A stretch of 64,000 nucleotides of DNA from Arenimonas sp049195245. Its GTDB lineage: Bacteria > Pseudomonadota > Gammaproteobacteria > Xanthomonadales > Xanthomonadaceae. Positions within the stretch are counted from its first letter, which is position 1; each line of letters opens with the position of its first letter. The notes under the pieces are model-generated. The model saw nothing but the letters and a program-made list of their open reading frames with translations. It had not been told where the DNA came from and made no database searches. The stretch lies in contig NZ_JBMIRR010000027.1 of assembly GCF_049195245.1 (NCBI RefSeq), positions 1,178,001 to 1,242,000 of the forward strand, in the 5' to 3' direction. Shown piece by piece: positions 11,500 through 20,543 of this stretch. A program made the translations under genes and the position numbers.

Positions 11500-12987
11500 T
11501 TATTCGAACCAGTGCTGTCGCGCGGCCATGATCAGCTTGGCGGCGCGCTCGGCATCCATGCCGTCGATGTCGGTGATGTCGTCGGTGGCGAGGTCGGCGA
11601 GGTCGTCGCGGGTGACGATGCCCCGGCCGGCCAGCGTGTAGGCCAGGGTCTCGTCCATGCCGTCGAGCGAGAGCAGGTCGTCGGCGGGCTTGTGCTCCTC
11701 GATCTCCTCCTCGACCGCCAGGGCCTCGGTGAGCAGCGCGTCGCGGGCGCGGGCGCGCAGTTCCTCGACGATGTCCTCGTCGAAGCCCTCGACCGCCAGC
11801 AGCTCGGCCGCCGGCACGTAGGCGATTTCCTCGACCGTGCTGAAGCCCTCGGCCACCAGGATGCCGGCGATTTCCTCGTCCACTTCCAGCTTGTCCATGA
11901 ACAGCTGGCGCGCGGCGGTCTGCTCGCCCTCGGACTTGGCGGTGACCTGGTCCTGGGTCATCACGTTGAGCTGCCAGCCGGTGAGGCGGCTGGCCAGGCG
12001 CACGTTCTGGCCGCCCTTGCCGATGGCCTGGGCCAGCTTGTCCTCGGCCACGGCCAGGTCCATCGAGTGCTTCTCTTCATCCACGATGATGGACTGCACC
12101 TCGGCCGGCGCCATGGCGTTGATGACGAACTGGGCCGGGTTGTCGGACCACAGCACGATGTCGATGCGCTCGCCGTTGAGCTCGTTGCTGACGGCCTGGA
12201 CGCGCGAACCGCGCATGCCGATGCAGGCGCCGATCGGATCGGTGCGGTGGTCGTGGGCCAGCACGGCGATCTTGGCGCGGTCGCCGGAGTCGCGCGCCGC
12301 GGCCTTGATCTCGACCAGGCCCTGGCCGACTTCCGGCACCTCGAGCTTGAACAGCTCGATCATGAACTCGGGCGCGGTGCGGCTGATGAACAGCTGCGGG
12401 CCGCGGGTCTCGGCGCGCACGTCGAGCAGGTAGCCGCGCACGCGGTCGCCCGGGCGCAGCACGTCGCGCGGGATGGCCTTGTCCTTGGGGATGAAGGCCT
12501 CGGCGTTGCCGCCCAGGTCCACGTAGACGTTGCCGCGCTCGACCCGCTTGACGATGCCGTTCACCAGCTCGCCGATGCGGTCGCGCCAGGCTTCCAGCAC
12601 CTGGGTACGCTCGGCCTCGCGCACGCGCTGCACGATCACCTGCTTGGCGGCCTGGGCGGCGATGCGGCCGAACTCGGCGTTCTCGACCTGCTCCTCGATG
12701 AAGTCGCCGATCTGGGCGTCTTCCTTTTCGTCCACCGCGTCCATCATGCGGATCTGGCGCTCGGGCGATTCCATCACCACGTCGTCGGCCACCACTTCCC
12801 AGCGGCGGAAGGTTTCGTAGCTGCCGTCCTTGGGGTTGATGGCCACGCGCACGGACACGTCCTGCTCGTGGTAACGCTTCTTGGCGGCCGAGGCCAGCGC
12901 GGCCTCCATCGCCTCGATGATCACGCCACGCGGCACGCCCTTTTCATTGGCCACCGCTTCCATCACCAGCAACAGTTCCTTGCTCAT
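11500..12987 (-). CDS. nusA: Transcription termination/antitermination factor NusA
   Basis: 495 aa from ATG at 12987 (MSKELLLVMEAV), with GGAG nine bases upstream. An in-frame TTG six codons earlier is possible but less likely. N-terminal RNA polymerase-binding domain (about 1-125), S1 domain (about 135-200), two KH domains (about 230-345; GACIGMRGSRVQAV and KGGQNVRLASRLTGW) and a C-terminal pair of acidic helix-hairpin-helix repeats (about 360-495). Controls pausing, intrinsic termination and antitermination. Located between rimP and infB, the conserved order. Confidence 0.96.
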   Translation of the reverse strand: MSKELLLVMEAVANEKGVPRGVIIEAMEAALASAAKKRYHEQDVSVRVAINPKDGSYETFRRWEVVADDVVMESPERQIRMMDAVDEKEDAQIGDFIEEQVENAEFGRIAAQAAKQVIVQRVREAERTQVLEAWRDRIGELVNGIVKRVERGNVYVDLGGNAEAFIPKDKAIPRDVLRPGDRVRGYLLDVRAETRGPQLFISRTAPEFMIELFKLEVPEVGQGLVEIKAAARDSGDRAKIAVLAHDHRTDPIGACIGMRGSRVQAVSNELNGERIDIVLWSDNPAQFVINAMAPAEVQSIIVDEEKHSMDLAVAEDKLAQAIGKGGQNVRLASRLTGWQLNVMTQDQVTAKSEGEQTAARQLFMDKLEVDEEIAGILVAEGFSTVEEIAYVPAAELLAVEGFDEDIVEELRARARDALLTEALAVEEEIEEHKPADDLLSLDGMDETLAYTLAGRGIVTRDDLADLATDDITDIDGMDAERAAKLIMAARQHWFE

Positions 12988-13031
12988 CTTTTGCAGCTCC
13001 GTCAAAGGCGGCCACGCCGCCTCGGGGTTGA

Positions 13032-13568
13032 TCAGGATTCTTTCTTCGGGGCCTTGCGGCGCGAGCCGCCCGGACCGGTGGGCTTGGGCTGGGCGGCGAG
13101 GCCCAGGGCGACCAGGTCGGGGACCAGGCGCGCCTTTTCGATGTTGTCGTGCTCCACGCGCATGTCGCCGGCCTCGTGCGCCAGCAGCACCACGTTGCCC
13201 TCGACGCCGGTGATGCGGGCAATGAAACGGCGGCGGCCGTCCTGGGCCATGCGCAGCGTCAGCTTGGCCTGCTCGCCGACGAAGCGGCCGAACTGCTCGG
13301 CGGTGAACAGCGGGCGGTCGATGCCGGGCGAGGAGACTTCCAGCGTGTACTGCGAGGTAATCGGGTCTTCGACGTCGAGCACGGCGGCCACTTCGCGGCT
13401 CACGGCTTCGCAGTCCTCGATGCCGACCAGGCGGCCGGGGGCGTCGATGTACAGGCGCAGCAGCGCGCTGTGGCCGGTCGCCGCGAATTCCACGCCGAGC
13501 AATTCAAGCTCGAGCGCCGCGACGGTGGGCGCCAGCAGTTCGCTGATTTCGTTGGCCTTGCTGCTCAT
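13032..13568 (-). CDS. rimP: Ribosome maturation factor RimP
   Basis: 178 aa from ATG at 13568 (MSSKANEISELLAP). Needed for early 30S assembly. The signature YTLEVSSPGIDRPLF is present, with the N-terminal alpha-beta domain before it and an SH3-like C-terminal domain after it, ending in a basic tail (RRKAPKKES). An upstream in-frame extension to 13721 would translate the metY terminator and is rejected. First protein gene of the operon, placed after the tRNA-fMet terminator. Confidence 0.95.
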   Translation of the reverse strand: MSSKANEISELLAPTVAALELELLGVEFAATGHSALLRLYIDAPGRLVGIEDCEAVSREVAAVLDVEDPITSQYTLEVSSPGIDRPLFTAEQFGRFVGEQAKLTLRMAQDGRRRFIARITGVEGNVVLLAHEAGDMRVEHDNIEKARLVPDLVALGLAAQPKPTGPGGSRRKAPKKES

Positions 13569-13611
13569 CGGTGCGGCGGTCGCCTCTGAATTTCTTGAAT
13601 TTCGAAAACAA

Positions 13612-13633
13612 AAAAGGGCCGTAAGGCCCTTTT
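13612..13633 (-). terminator. Terminator after initiator tRNA
   Basis: Nine-bp stem AAAAGGGCC / GGCCCTTTT with a GTAA loop, followed on the minus strand by a T-rich tract (TTTTTTGTTTT). It lies about 100 bases past the tRNA-fMet 3' end and just before rimP. It should limit read-through from the strong tRNA promoter; any leak would feed the rimP operon, as at E. coli metY. Confidence 0.8.
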
Positions 13634-13731
13634 CCGGTACATCCAGGTTCCGGCTTCCCGGGGCTGCCATGTGGGCCAACCCGAGGGAAAAAGCCTGTGC
13701 GATGAATCCTTTCGGAACCAAAGCCAGAAAC

Positions 13732-13808
13732 TGGTAGCGGGGGCAGGATTTGAACCTGCGACCTTCGGGTTATGAGCCCGACGAGCTGCCAGACTGCTCC
13801 ACCCCGCA
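13732..13808 (-). tRNA. metY: Initiator tRNA-fMet (anticodon CAU)
   Basis: 77-nt cloverleaf on the minus strand with encoded CCA. Initiator hallmarks are visible: three consecutive G-C pairs in the anticodon stem (GGG CTCATAA CCC) and a mismatched first acceptor pair. Here that mismatch reads U1-U72, instead of C1-A72 of E. coli. The D-arm GAGCAGTCTGG and T-loop TTCAAAT are standard. It lies upstream of rimP-nusA-infB, the same place as E. coli metY. Confidence 0.95.
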
Positions 13809-13821
13809 GCAGTAGACGCGC

Positions 13822-13851
13822 ATTATAGGGGGCCGGGTGAATCCGGCGCAA
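13822..13851 (-). promoter_or_regulatory. Promoter of initiator tRNA
   Basis: Minus-strand -10 TATAAT (13822-13827, a perfect match) and -35 TTGCGC (13846-13851), 18 bases apart. The GC-rich stretch GCGCGTC just after the -10 resembles the discriminator of stringently controlled stable-RNA promoters. The start site would fall a few bases upstream of the mature tRNA 5' end. Confidence 0.75.
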
Positions 13852-13863
13852 GCCCAATGATGA

Positions 13864-13882
13864 GCGGGCGATTCAGGCCCGC
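13864..13882 (-). terminator. Hairpin after nuoN
   Basis: Stem GCGGGC / GCCCGC (13864-13869 with 13877-13882), 7-base loop, beginning five bases after the nuoN stop. There is no T-run, so it may be a 3'-end protecting structure or a Rho-dependent end of the nuo operon. The metY promoter starts just downstream. Confidence 0.45.
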
Positions 13883-13886
13883 CGGA

Positions 13887-15335
13887 TCAGACCGGGAACG
13901 CCAGCCGGCACCAGCCCATGATCCATTCGGCGAACAGGCCCAGCACCAGCAGGGCAGAGGCGTTGACGGCGAATACCAGCCGCAGGTGGCCATCGGGATG
14001 AACCCGGGCGCCCTCGCCTTCCGGCTCGTCGAAGAACATCACCTTGATCACGCGCAGGTAGTAGAAGGCGCCGACCACCGCCATCACCACGCCGACCACG
14101 GCCAGCCACAGCAGGCCGGCGTCGACCGCGGCGCGCAGCACTTCGAGCTTGGCCCAGAAGCCCAGGAACGGCGGCACGCCGGCCAGCGAGGCCATCACGA
14201 ACAGCACCAGCATGGCCTGCATCGGATTGCGCGACCACAGGCCCTTGAAGTCCTCCAGGTTCTCGGACTCGAAGCCCTTGCGCGACAGCGCGATGATCGC
14301 GCCGAAGGCCGCGGCCGCCATCACCGCATAGCTGATCGCGTAGAACATCGCCGCCGAGTAGCCCAGCTGCCCGCCCTGCGACAGGCCCATGAACAGGAAG
14401 CCCACGTGCGAGATGGTCGAGTAGGCCAGCATGCGCTTGAGGTTGGTCTGCACCAGCGCCACCAGGTTGCCGATCACCAGCGACAGCGCCGCCAGCCAGG
14501 CCACCATGTCCTGCCAGTAGGCATCGATGGGTCCGACGCCCGACTCGAGCAGCCGGTAGGCCATGGCGAAGGCCGCCAGCTTCGGGGCCGAGCCGATGAA
14601 CAGCGTGATCGCGGTCGGGGCACCGTGGTAGACGTCCGGCAGCCACATGTGGAACGGCGCCGCGCCGAATTTGAAGGCGATGCCCACCAGCATGAAGACC
14701 ACGCCGAACAGCAGCAGGGTGCGGTCGCCGACGCTGGACGCGGCCACGCTGATCTCGGCCAGCTCCAGGCTGCCGGTGGCGCCGTAGACCATGGACATGC
14801 CGTACAGCAGCAGGCCCGAGGCCAGCGAGCCGAGCACGAAGTACTTCATGGCCGCTTCCGACGAGCGCGGGTTGTCGCGGTCCATGCCGACCAGGCCGTA
14901 GGAGCTCAGCGCCAGCAGCTCCAGGCCCAGGTACAGGGTGAGCATGCTGCCGGCCGAGATCATCAGCATCATGCCCAGCACCGAGAACAGGCCCAGGGCG
15001 TAGAACTCGCCCTTGAACAGGCCGCGGTCCTGCAGGTACGGCTTGGCGTAGACGAAGGACATGCCGGCCACCACGTACACCGCCAGCTTGAGCACGTCGC
15101 TGGCGGTGTCGCGCACGAACAGGTTACCGAAGCCGTAGACCGGTTCCATCGCCATGTCGCGCGCGGTCAGCACCGCCGCCGCGGCCAGGATGAACAGGGC
15201 CAGGAAATGCGTGAGGCCGCGCCGCTGGTCGGACAGGAACAGGTCGATCATCAGCAGGGCGAAGGCCGCGCCGCAGACGAAAATTTCCGGCCCCAGGGGC
15301 AGCAGGTCGGCAACGGTGGGCATCGGCAGGGCCAT
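13887..15335 (-). CDS. nuoN: NADH-quinone oxidoreductase subunit N
   Basis: 482 aa, antiporter-like membrane subunit of complex I with about 14 transmembrane helices. It shows the proton-antiporter-family pattern, including AAPFHMWLPDVYHGAPT (about residue 230) and the following segment with QTNLKRMLAYSTISHVGF, which hold conserved lysine and histidine residues of the proton channel. Last gene of nuoA-N, 10 bases after nuoM. Confidence 0.97.
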   Translation of the reverse strand: MALPMPTVADLLPLGPEIFVCGAAFALLMIDLFLSDQRRGLTHFLALFILAAAAVLTARDMAMEPVYGFGNLFVRDTASDVLKLAVYVVAGMSFVYAKPYLQDRGLFKGEFYALGLFSVLGMMLMISAGSMLTLYLGLELLALSSYGLVGMDRDNPRSSEAAMKYFVLGSLASGLLLYGMSMVYGATGSLELAEISVAASSVGDRTLLLFGVVFMLVGIAFKFGAAPFHMWLPDVYHGAPTAITLFIGSAPKLAAFAMAYRLLESGVGPIDAYWQDMVAWLAALSLVIGNLVALVQTNLKRMLAYSTISHVGFLFMGLSQGGQLGYSAAMFYAISYAVMAAAAFGAIIALSRKGFESENLEDFKGLWSRNPMQAMLVLFVMASLAGVPPFLGFWAKLEVLRAAVDAGLLWLAVVGVVMAVVGAFYYLRVIKVMFFDEPEGEGARVHPDGHLRLVFAVNASALLVLGLFAEWIMGWCRLAFPV

Positions 15336-15345
15336 CTTGTTCCTC

Positions 15346-16875
15346 TTACAGCTTGGTGGCGGCGAGCTGGGTGAGCAGCTGCGCGATCGGTGCTTCCATG
15401 AGGTCGGTCAGCGGCTTGGGGTACACGCCCAGCAGCAGGGTGCCCAGCGCGAACACGCCCAGCACCAGGGCCTCGCGGCCGTTGATGTCGGTCAGCTCGG
15501 CCACGTGGTGGTTGGCCACCTCGCCGAAGATGACCCGCTTCACCATCCACAGGGTGTAGGCGGCGCCCAGGATAAGAGTGAACGCGGCGCCGAAGGCGAC
15601 CCACACGTTGTGCTGGAACGCGGCCAGGATGACCATGAACTCGCCCACGAAGCCGGACGTGCCGGGCAGGCCCGAGTTGGCCATCGCGAAGAAGACGAAG
15701 AAGGCGGCGAACCAGGGCATGGTGTTGGCCACGCCACCGTAGTCGCGGATCATGCGGCTGTGCATGCGGTCGTAGACCACGCCCACGCACGAGAACATCG
15801 CGCCGGAGATGAAGCCGTGCGAGATCATCTGCACCATCGCGCCCTGCAGGCCCAGCTGGGCCGCGTCGGTGCTGCCCAGCTCGCGCACCAGCGCGAAGGC
15901 GATGAAGGTGCCCAGGGTGACGAAGCCCATGTGCGCGACCGAGGAGTACGCGATCAGCTTCTTCATGTCCTCCTGCACCAGGGCCACCAGACCGACGTAG
16001 ATCACCGCCGCCAGCGACAGGCCGATCACCAGCCAGGCCCACTCCTGCCCCGCGTCGGGCACGATCGGCAGGGTGAAACGCAGGAAGCCGTAGCCGCCGA
16101 TCTTGAGCATGATCGCCGCCAGGATCACCGAGCCGCCGGTGGGTGCCTCCACGTGCGCGTCCGGCAACCAGGTGTGCACCGGGAACATCGGCACCTTGAC
16201 CGCGAACGCGGCCAGGAAGGCGAAGAAGATCCAGGCCTGTTCGCTGGCGCTCAGCGGCAACGCATAGAAGTCGGCCAGCTGGAAGCTGGGATTGCCGGCC
16301 TCCACCGTCTGCAGGTACAGGTAGACCAGGCCGATCAGCATGAAGACCGAGCCCAGGAAGGTGTACAGGAAGAACTTCAGCGACGCGTAGACGCGGCGCG
16401 GGCCGCCCCAGACGCCGATGATGATGAACATCGGGATCAGCATGCCTTCGAAGAAGACATAGAACAGCATGGCGTCGAGCGCGCAGAACACGCCCACCAT
16501 CAGGCCCTCGAGCACCAGGAAGGCGGCGAAATACTGGTGCGCGCGGCGCTCCACCGAGGTCCAGGCGCCGATCAGCACCAGGGCCGAGGTCAGCGTCGTC
16601 AGCGCGATCAGGGCGATGGACAGGCCGTCCACACCCAGGTGGTAACGGATGTCGAAGCTGGGGATCCAGGGCAGGTCCTCGACGAAGCGCATCGCCGGCG
16701 AGGCGTAGTCGTGGCCCACGAACAGCATCAGGCTGACCGCGAAGGTGGCCAGCGCCACCAGCAGCGCGAACACTTTCGCCTGCCCGGCACGGGCGTCGCC
16801 GAAAGCCAGCGTGAGCAGGCCGCCGACGATCGGCAGCCAGATCAACACGCTAAGCAGGGGCCAGGTGGCTTCCAT
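15346..16875 (-). CDS. nuoM: NADH-quinone oxidoreductase subunit M
   Basis: 509 aa, antiporter-like proton-pumping subunit. The conserved glutamate lies in FYVFFEGMLIPMF (about residue 140); FPVHTWLPDAHVEAPT and QEDMKKLIAYSSVAHMGF carry the channel lysines. About 14 transmembrane segments. It lies 19 bases after nuoL and 10 bases before nuoN. Confidence 0.97.
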   Translation of the reverse strand: MEATWPLLSVLIWLPIVGGLLTLAFGDARAGQAKVFALLVALATFAVSLMLFVGHDYASPAMRFVEDLPWIPSFDIRYHLGVDGLSIALIALTTLTSALVLIGAWTSVERRAHQYFAAFLVLEGLMVGVFCALDAMLFYVFFEGMLIPMFIIIGVWGGPRRVYASLKFFLYTFLGSVFMLIGLVYLYLQTVEAGNPSFQLADFYALPLSASEQAWIFFAFLAAFAVKVPMFPVHTWLPDAHVEAPTGGSVILAAIMLKIGGYGFLRFTLPIVPDAGQEWAWLVIGLSLAAVIYVGLVALVQEDMKKLIAYSSVAHMGFVTLGTFIAFALVRELGSTDAAQLGLQGAMVQMISHGFISGAMFSCVGVVYDRMHSRMIRDYGGVANTMPWFAAFFVFFAMANSGLPGTSGFVGEFMVILAAFQHNVWVAFGAAFTLILGAAYTLWMVKRVIFGEVANHHVAELTDINGREALVLGVFALGTLLLGVYPKPLTDLMEAPIAQLLTQLAATKL

Positions 16876-16894
16876 CAGGTCTTCCTTGTGGGTC

Positions 16895-19102
16895 TCAGGC
16901 GCCGACCATCCGCACCAGCACCGCCAGCAGGACGATGAGGCCGAGGATCATGGCAAAGGCATAGTTGTAGAGGCGTCCGGTCTGCAGCTGGCGCACCAGG
17001 CCGGCCACGCGGTCGACCAGCAGGGCCGAGCCGTTGACGAAGAAGCCGTCGATCAGGCCGGCGTCGCCGCGCTTCCAGGAGAACTTGCCCAGCTTGATGC
17101 CGCCGCCGGCGAAGCCCTTGATCCAGAGGTCGTCGAAGCCGTACTTGTTCTCGAGGATGCGGGTGAAGAAGGCGCCGACCTTGCTGTGGCGCATCTTCGT
17201 GGCGGTATCCGGAAAGAACAGGTACAGCGCGGTGGCGGCCGCGAAGCCGGCGAACGCCATCCAGAACACGATCGAGCCGTAGAAGTGCAGGCCGAAGCCG
17301 ACCGCGGCGCTGAGCCAGCCGTGCTGGTCATGCCACAGCGTCTTGCCCGCGGCGGCCACGGTGTCGTGCGCCGGCATCACCTCGATCGCACCGCGGAAGA
17401 AATCGCCGAACAGCATCGGACCGACGGTGAAGAAGCCGATCAGGATGGACGGGATGGCCAGCAGGATCAGCGGCACCGTCACCACCCACGGCGACTCGTG
17501 CGGCTCGACGGGACCATGGTGGTGGCCATGGTCGTCGTGCGCGTGCTCGTCGTGGTGGGCGTCGGCCTTGGCGATGTGCGGGCCGTCGTGCGCGCTGACA
17601 TCGGGCTCGTGGTGGGTCTCGGGCTGGGCGTCGTCGTGCGGCATCTCGCCGTGGGCATGCGCCGGTGCGGCGTCACGGAAGCGCTCGCGGCCGTGGAAGG
17701 TCAGGTACAGCAGGCGGAAGCTGTAGAAGGCGGTGACGAACACGCCCAGCAGCACCGCCCAGTAGCCGTACTGCTGCACCCAGCCGCCGGTCTTGGCGGC
17801 CTCGTGCGCGGCCACGATGATGGTGTCCTTGGAGAAGTAGCCCGAGAAGAACGGCGTGCCCACCAGGGCCAGGGTACCGATCAGGCTGGTGATGTAGGTG
17901 ATCGGCATGTACTTGCGCAGGCCGCCCATCTTGCGCATGTCCTGCTCGTGGTGCATGCCGATGATCACGCTGCCGGCCGCCAGGAACAGCAGGGCCTTGA
18001 AGAAGGCATGGGTCATCAGGTGGAACACCGCCGCCGAGTAGGCCGACACGCCCAAGGCCACGGTCATGTAGCCCAGCTGCGACAGCGTGGAATAGGCCAC
18101 CACGCGCTTGATGTCGTTCTGCACGATGCCGATCAGGCCGGTGAACAGGGCCGTGGTGGCACCCACCACCAGCACGAAGGACAGCGCGGCCTCGCTCTGC
18201 TCGAACAGCGGCGACATGCGCGCCACCATGAAGATGCCCGCGGTCACCATGGTGGCGGCGTGGATCAGCGCCGAGATCGGGGTCGGGCCCTCCATCGAGT
18301 CCGGCAGCCACACATGCAGCGGCACCTGGGCCGACTTGCCCATCGCGCCGATGAACAGGCAGATGCAGATGAAGCTGATGACCTGCACCTCGACCGAACC
18401 CGACAGCACCTGCCAGGTGTGGCCGAACAGGCTGACCTGGCCCGACCACAGGCTGAAGGTGGAATGCAGCTCGGGGTTGGCGGCATTGGCGAAGGCGGTG
18501 GCGTAGTCCAGGGTCCCGATCCAGGCCAGCACGCCGGCGATGCCCAGCAGGAAGCCGAAGTCGCCCACGCGGTTGACCAGGAAGGCCTTGAGGTTGGCGA
18601 AGATGGCGGTCGGCCGCTTGTACCAGAAGCCGATCAGCAGGTAGGACACCAGGCCCACCGCTTCCCAGCCGAAGAACAGCTGCAGGAAGTTGTTGCTCAT
18701 CACCAGCATCAGCATGCTGAAGGTGAACAGCGAGATGTAGCTGAAGAAGCGCTGGTAGCCCGGGTCCTCGGCCATGTAGCCGATGGTGTACACGTGCACC
18801 AGCAGCGACACGAAGGTGACCACCACCATCATCATGGCGGTGAGCCGGTCGACCATGAAGCCGACGTGGGCCGAATAGCCGCCCACTTCGAAGAAGGTGT
18901 AGACGTTCTGGTTGAACGGGTCGGCGTTCTGGGCCACCAGCAGCCAGAGCACCTGCAGCGACAGCGCGCAGCTCACCGCCACGCCCAGGATGGTGACCCA
19001 GTGCGCGCCGGCGCGGCCCACCTGCTTGCCGAACAGGCCGGCGATGGCGCTGCCCAGCAGGGGCGCCAGCGCGATGACCAGGAGCGTGTTCATCGAGATC
19101 AT
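16895..19102 (-). CDS. nuoL: NADH-quinone oxidoreductase subunit L with histidine-rich insertion
   Basis: 735 aa, noticeably longer than the 613 aa of E. coli NuoL. It is the distal antiporter-like subunit with the long lateral helix that spans NuoL-M-N. Channel motifs VPLHVWLPDSMEGPTP and QNDIKRVVAYSTLSQLGYM are intact. A hydrophilic loop at about residues 480-537 (roughly 17490-17665) has 16 histidines in 58 residues, mixed with Asp/Glu. This loop is at a position where other proteobacterial NuoL proteins carry shorter His-rich loops. The start is ATG at 19102; a second in-frame ATG at 19093 is equally possible. Confidence 0.96.
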   Translation of the reverse strand: MISMNTLLVIALAPLLGSAIAGLFGKQVGRAGAHWVTILGVAVSCALSLQVLWLLVAQNADPFNQNVYTFFEVGGYSAHVGFMVDRLTAMMMVVVTFVSLLVHVYTIGYMAEDPGYQRFFSYISLFTFSMLMLVMSNNFLQLFFGWEAVGLVSYLLIGFWYKRPTAIFANLKAFLVNRVGDFGFLLGIAGVLAWIGTLDYATAFANAANPELHSTFSLWSGQVSLFGHTWQVLSGSVEVQVISFICICLFIGAMGKSAQVPLHVWLPDSMEGPTPISALIHAATMVTAGIFMVARMSPLFEQSEAALSFVLVVGATTALFTGLIGIVQNDIKRVVAYSTLSQLGYMTVALGVSAYSAAVFHLMTHAFFKALLFLAAGSVIIGMHHEQDMRKMGGLRKYMPITYITSLIGTLALVGTPFFSGYFSKDTIIVAAHEAAKTGGWVQQYGYWAVLLGVFVTAFYSFRLLYLTFHGRERFRDAAPAHAHGEMPHDDAQPETHHEPDVSAHDGPHIAKADAHHDEHAHDDHGHHHGPVEPHESPWVVTVPLILLAIPSILIGFFTVGPMLFGDFFRGAIEVMPAHDTVAAAGKTLWHDQHGWLSAAVGFGLHFYGSIVFWMAFAGFAAATALYLFFPDTATKMRHSKVGAFFTRILENKYGFDDLWIKGFAGGGIKLGKFSWKRGDAGLIDGFFVNGSALLVDRVAGLVRQLQTGRLYNYAFAMILGLIVLLAVLVRMVGA

Positions 19103-19109
19103 CGCGCGC

Positions 19110-19415
19110 TCAGCCCTTGAGTGAATCGAGTTCGGCGACGTTGATGGTCCGCTTGTTGCGGAACAGCGTCACCAGGATCGCCAGGCCGATGGCGGCCTCG
19201 GCGGCGGCCACGGTCAGGATGAAGAAGACGAAGATCTGCCCGTCCACGTCGCCCAGGAAGCGCGAGAAGGCCACGAAGTTGATGTTCACCGCCAGCAGCA
19301 TCAGCTCGATGCACATCAGCAGCACGATCAGGTTCTTGCGGTTGATGAAGATGCCGGCGGTGCTGATGCAGAACAGCACGGCGCCCAGCGCGAGGTAGTG
19401 GCCCAGGCTGATCAC
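19110..19415 (-). CDS. nuoK: NADH-quinone oxidoreductase subunit K
   Basis: 101 aa, three transmembrane helices, equivalent to mitochondrial ND4L. The two functionally important glutamates lie in MCIELMLLAVN and AAAEAAIGL. The start is GTG at 19415, overlapping the nuoJ stop as GTGA, with a perfect AGGAGG six bases upstream; this decides the start against longer alternatives. Confidence 0.96.
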   Translation of the reverse strand: MISLGHYLALGAVLFCISTAGIFINRKNLIVLLMCIELMLLAVNINFVAFSRFLGDVDGQIFVFFILTVAAAEAAIGLAILVTLFRNKRTINVAELDSLKG

Positions 19416-20029
19416 GGGTTGCCCTCCTGGCGCGGCTCGGCGGCCATTTTGACGAGGCGGATGCGGTCTTCGCTGCGCACGGCCACCTGGCGGCCGGCGT
19501 CCTGGTGCTTGGTGCCCGGGCGGCGGCGCAGGGTCAGCATCACCGCCACCACCAGGGCCACCGTCAGGATCACGGCGGCGATCTCGAAGGGCAGGATGAA
19601 CTTGCTGAACAGCGTCTCGCCGATCCATTCCAGGTTGGTCTTGCCGGCGGCGACCGCCGGATCGGTGGCCGACAGGCCCACCTCGAAGCGCTTGCCGCCG
19701 ATCAGCATCACCATCTCGGCCGCCATCACCACCACCACGGCGGCGGTGAACGGCAGGTAGCGGGTGTAGCCCTCGCGCAGCGGCGTGGTGTTGATGTCCA
19801 GCATCATCACCACGAACAGGAACAGCACCATCACGGCGCCGATGTAGACCAGCACCAGCACCACGCCCAGGAACTCGGCCTGCAGCAGCAGCCACAGGCA
19901 GGCGGTGGAGAAGAAGGTCAGCACCAGGCTGAGCACGGCGTGCACCGGGTTGCGCGACAGGATGACGCCCATCGCGGCCAGCACGGTGACCGTGGCGAAG
20001 GCCCAGAAGGCGGCGAGTTCGTAGCTCAT
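19412..20029 (-). CDS. nuoJ: NADH-quinone oxidoreductase subunit J
   Basis: 205 aa, five predicted transmembrane helices (ND6 equivalent). The helix with the conserved pattern VLVYIGAVMVLFLFVVMML (about residues 60-78) contains the pi-bulge region that couples quinone reduction to pumping. The C-terminal tail is hydrophilic and basic (LRRRPGTKHQD onward). It overlaps nuoK by four bases and follows nuoI after 18 bases. Confidence 0.96.
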   Translation of the reverse strand: MSYELAAFWAFATVTVLAAMGVILSRNPVHAVLSLVLTFFSTACLWLLLQAEFLGVVLVLVYIGAVMVLFLFVVMMLDINTTPLREGYTRYLPFTAAVVVVMAAEMVMLIGGKRFEVGLSATDPAVAAGKTNLEWIGETLFSKFILPFEIAAVILTVALVVAVMLTLRRRPGTKHQDAGRQVAVRSEDRIRLVKMAAEPRQEGNP

Positions 20030-20047
20030 TCGGTCTGTCCCCTGCGC

Positions 20048-20536
20048 TCAGCGGTACGCCGCGTCGGCGGCCCGGCGCTGCGCGATCTCGTCTTCGAAGC
20101 GGTCGCCGATGGCCAGCAATTGCAGCTTGGTGACGACGTTCTCGCCGCGCTTCTCGAAGTGGTATTCGTGGATGTGGGTTTCGACGATCGAGTCCACCGG
20201 GCAGCTTTCCTCGCAGAAGCCGCAGTAGATGCACTTGAACAGGTCGATGTCGTAGCGGGTGGTGCGGCGCGAGCCGTCGGCACGCGGTTCGGAGTCGATG
20301 GTGATGGCCAGCGCCGGGCACACCGCCTCGCACAGCTTGCAGGCGATGCAGCGCTCTTCGCCGTTGGGATAGCGGCGCAGCGCGTGCAGGCCGCGGAAGC
20401 GGGCCGACTGCGGGATCTTCTCGAACGGATAGTTGACCGTGTACTTGGGCTGGAACAGGTAGCCCAGGGTCAGCTTCATGCCGGCCAGGAGTTCCAGCAG
20501 CATCAGGCTCTTGAGGTAGGTGGCGATGCGGTTCAT
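20048..20536 (-). CDS. nuoI: NADH-quinone oxidoreductase subunit I
   Basis: 162 aa ferredoxin-like subunit carrying clusters N6a and N6b. Two complete 4Fe-4S motifs are visible: CIACKLCEAVCP (Cys 63, 66, 69, 73) and CIYCGFCEESCP (Cys 102, 105, 108, 112). They pass electrons from NuoG towards cluster N2 in NuoB. Follows nuoH after 7 bases. Confidence 0.97.
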   Translation of the reverse strand: MNRIATYLKSLMLLELLAGMKLTLGYLFQPKYTVNYPFEKIPQSARFRGLHALRRYPNGEERCIACKLCEAVCPALAITIDSEPRADGSRRTTRYDIDLFKCIYCGFCEESCPVDSIVETHIHEYHFEKRGENVVTKLQLLAIGDRFEDEIAQRRAADAAYR

Positions 20537-20543
20537 GTGATCC

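Noticed and set aside
8305..13737. An 1810-residue open frame on the plus strand opposite rbfA, infB, nusA and rimP.
   Set aside because: Same cause: codon bias opposite genes with G/C at third positions leaves few stops. The product has no recognisable domains, and it spans several verified minus-strand genes.
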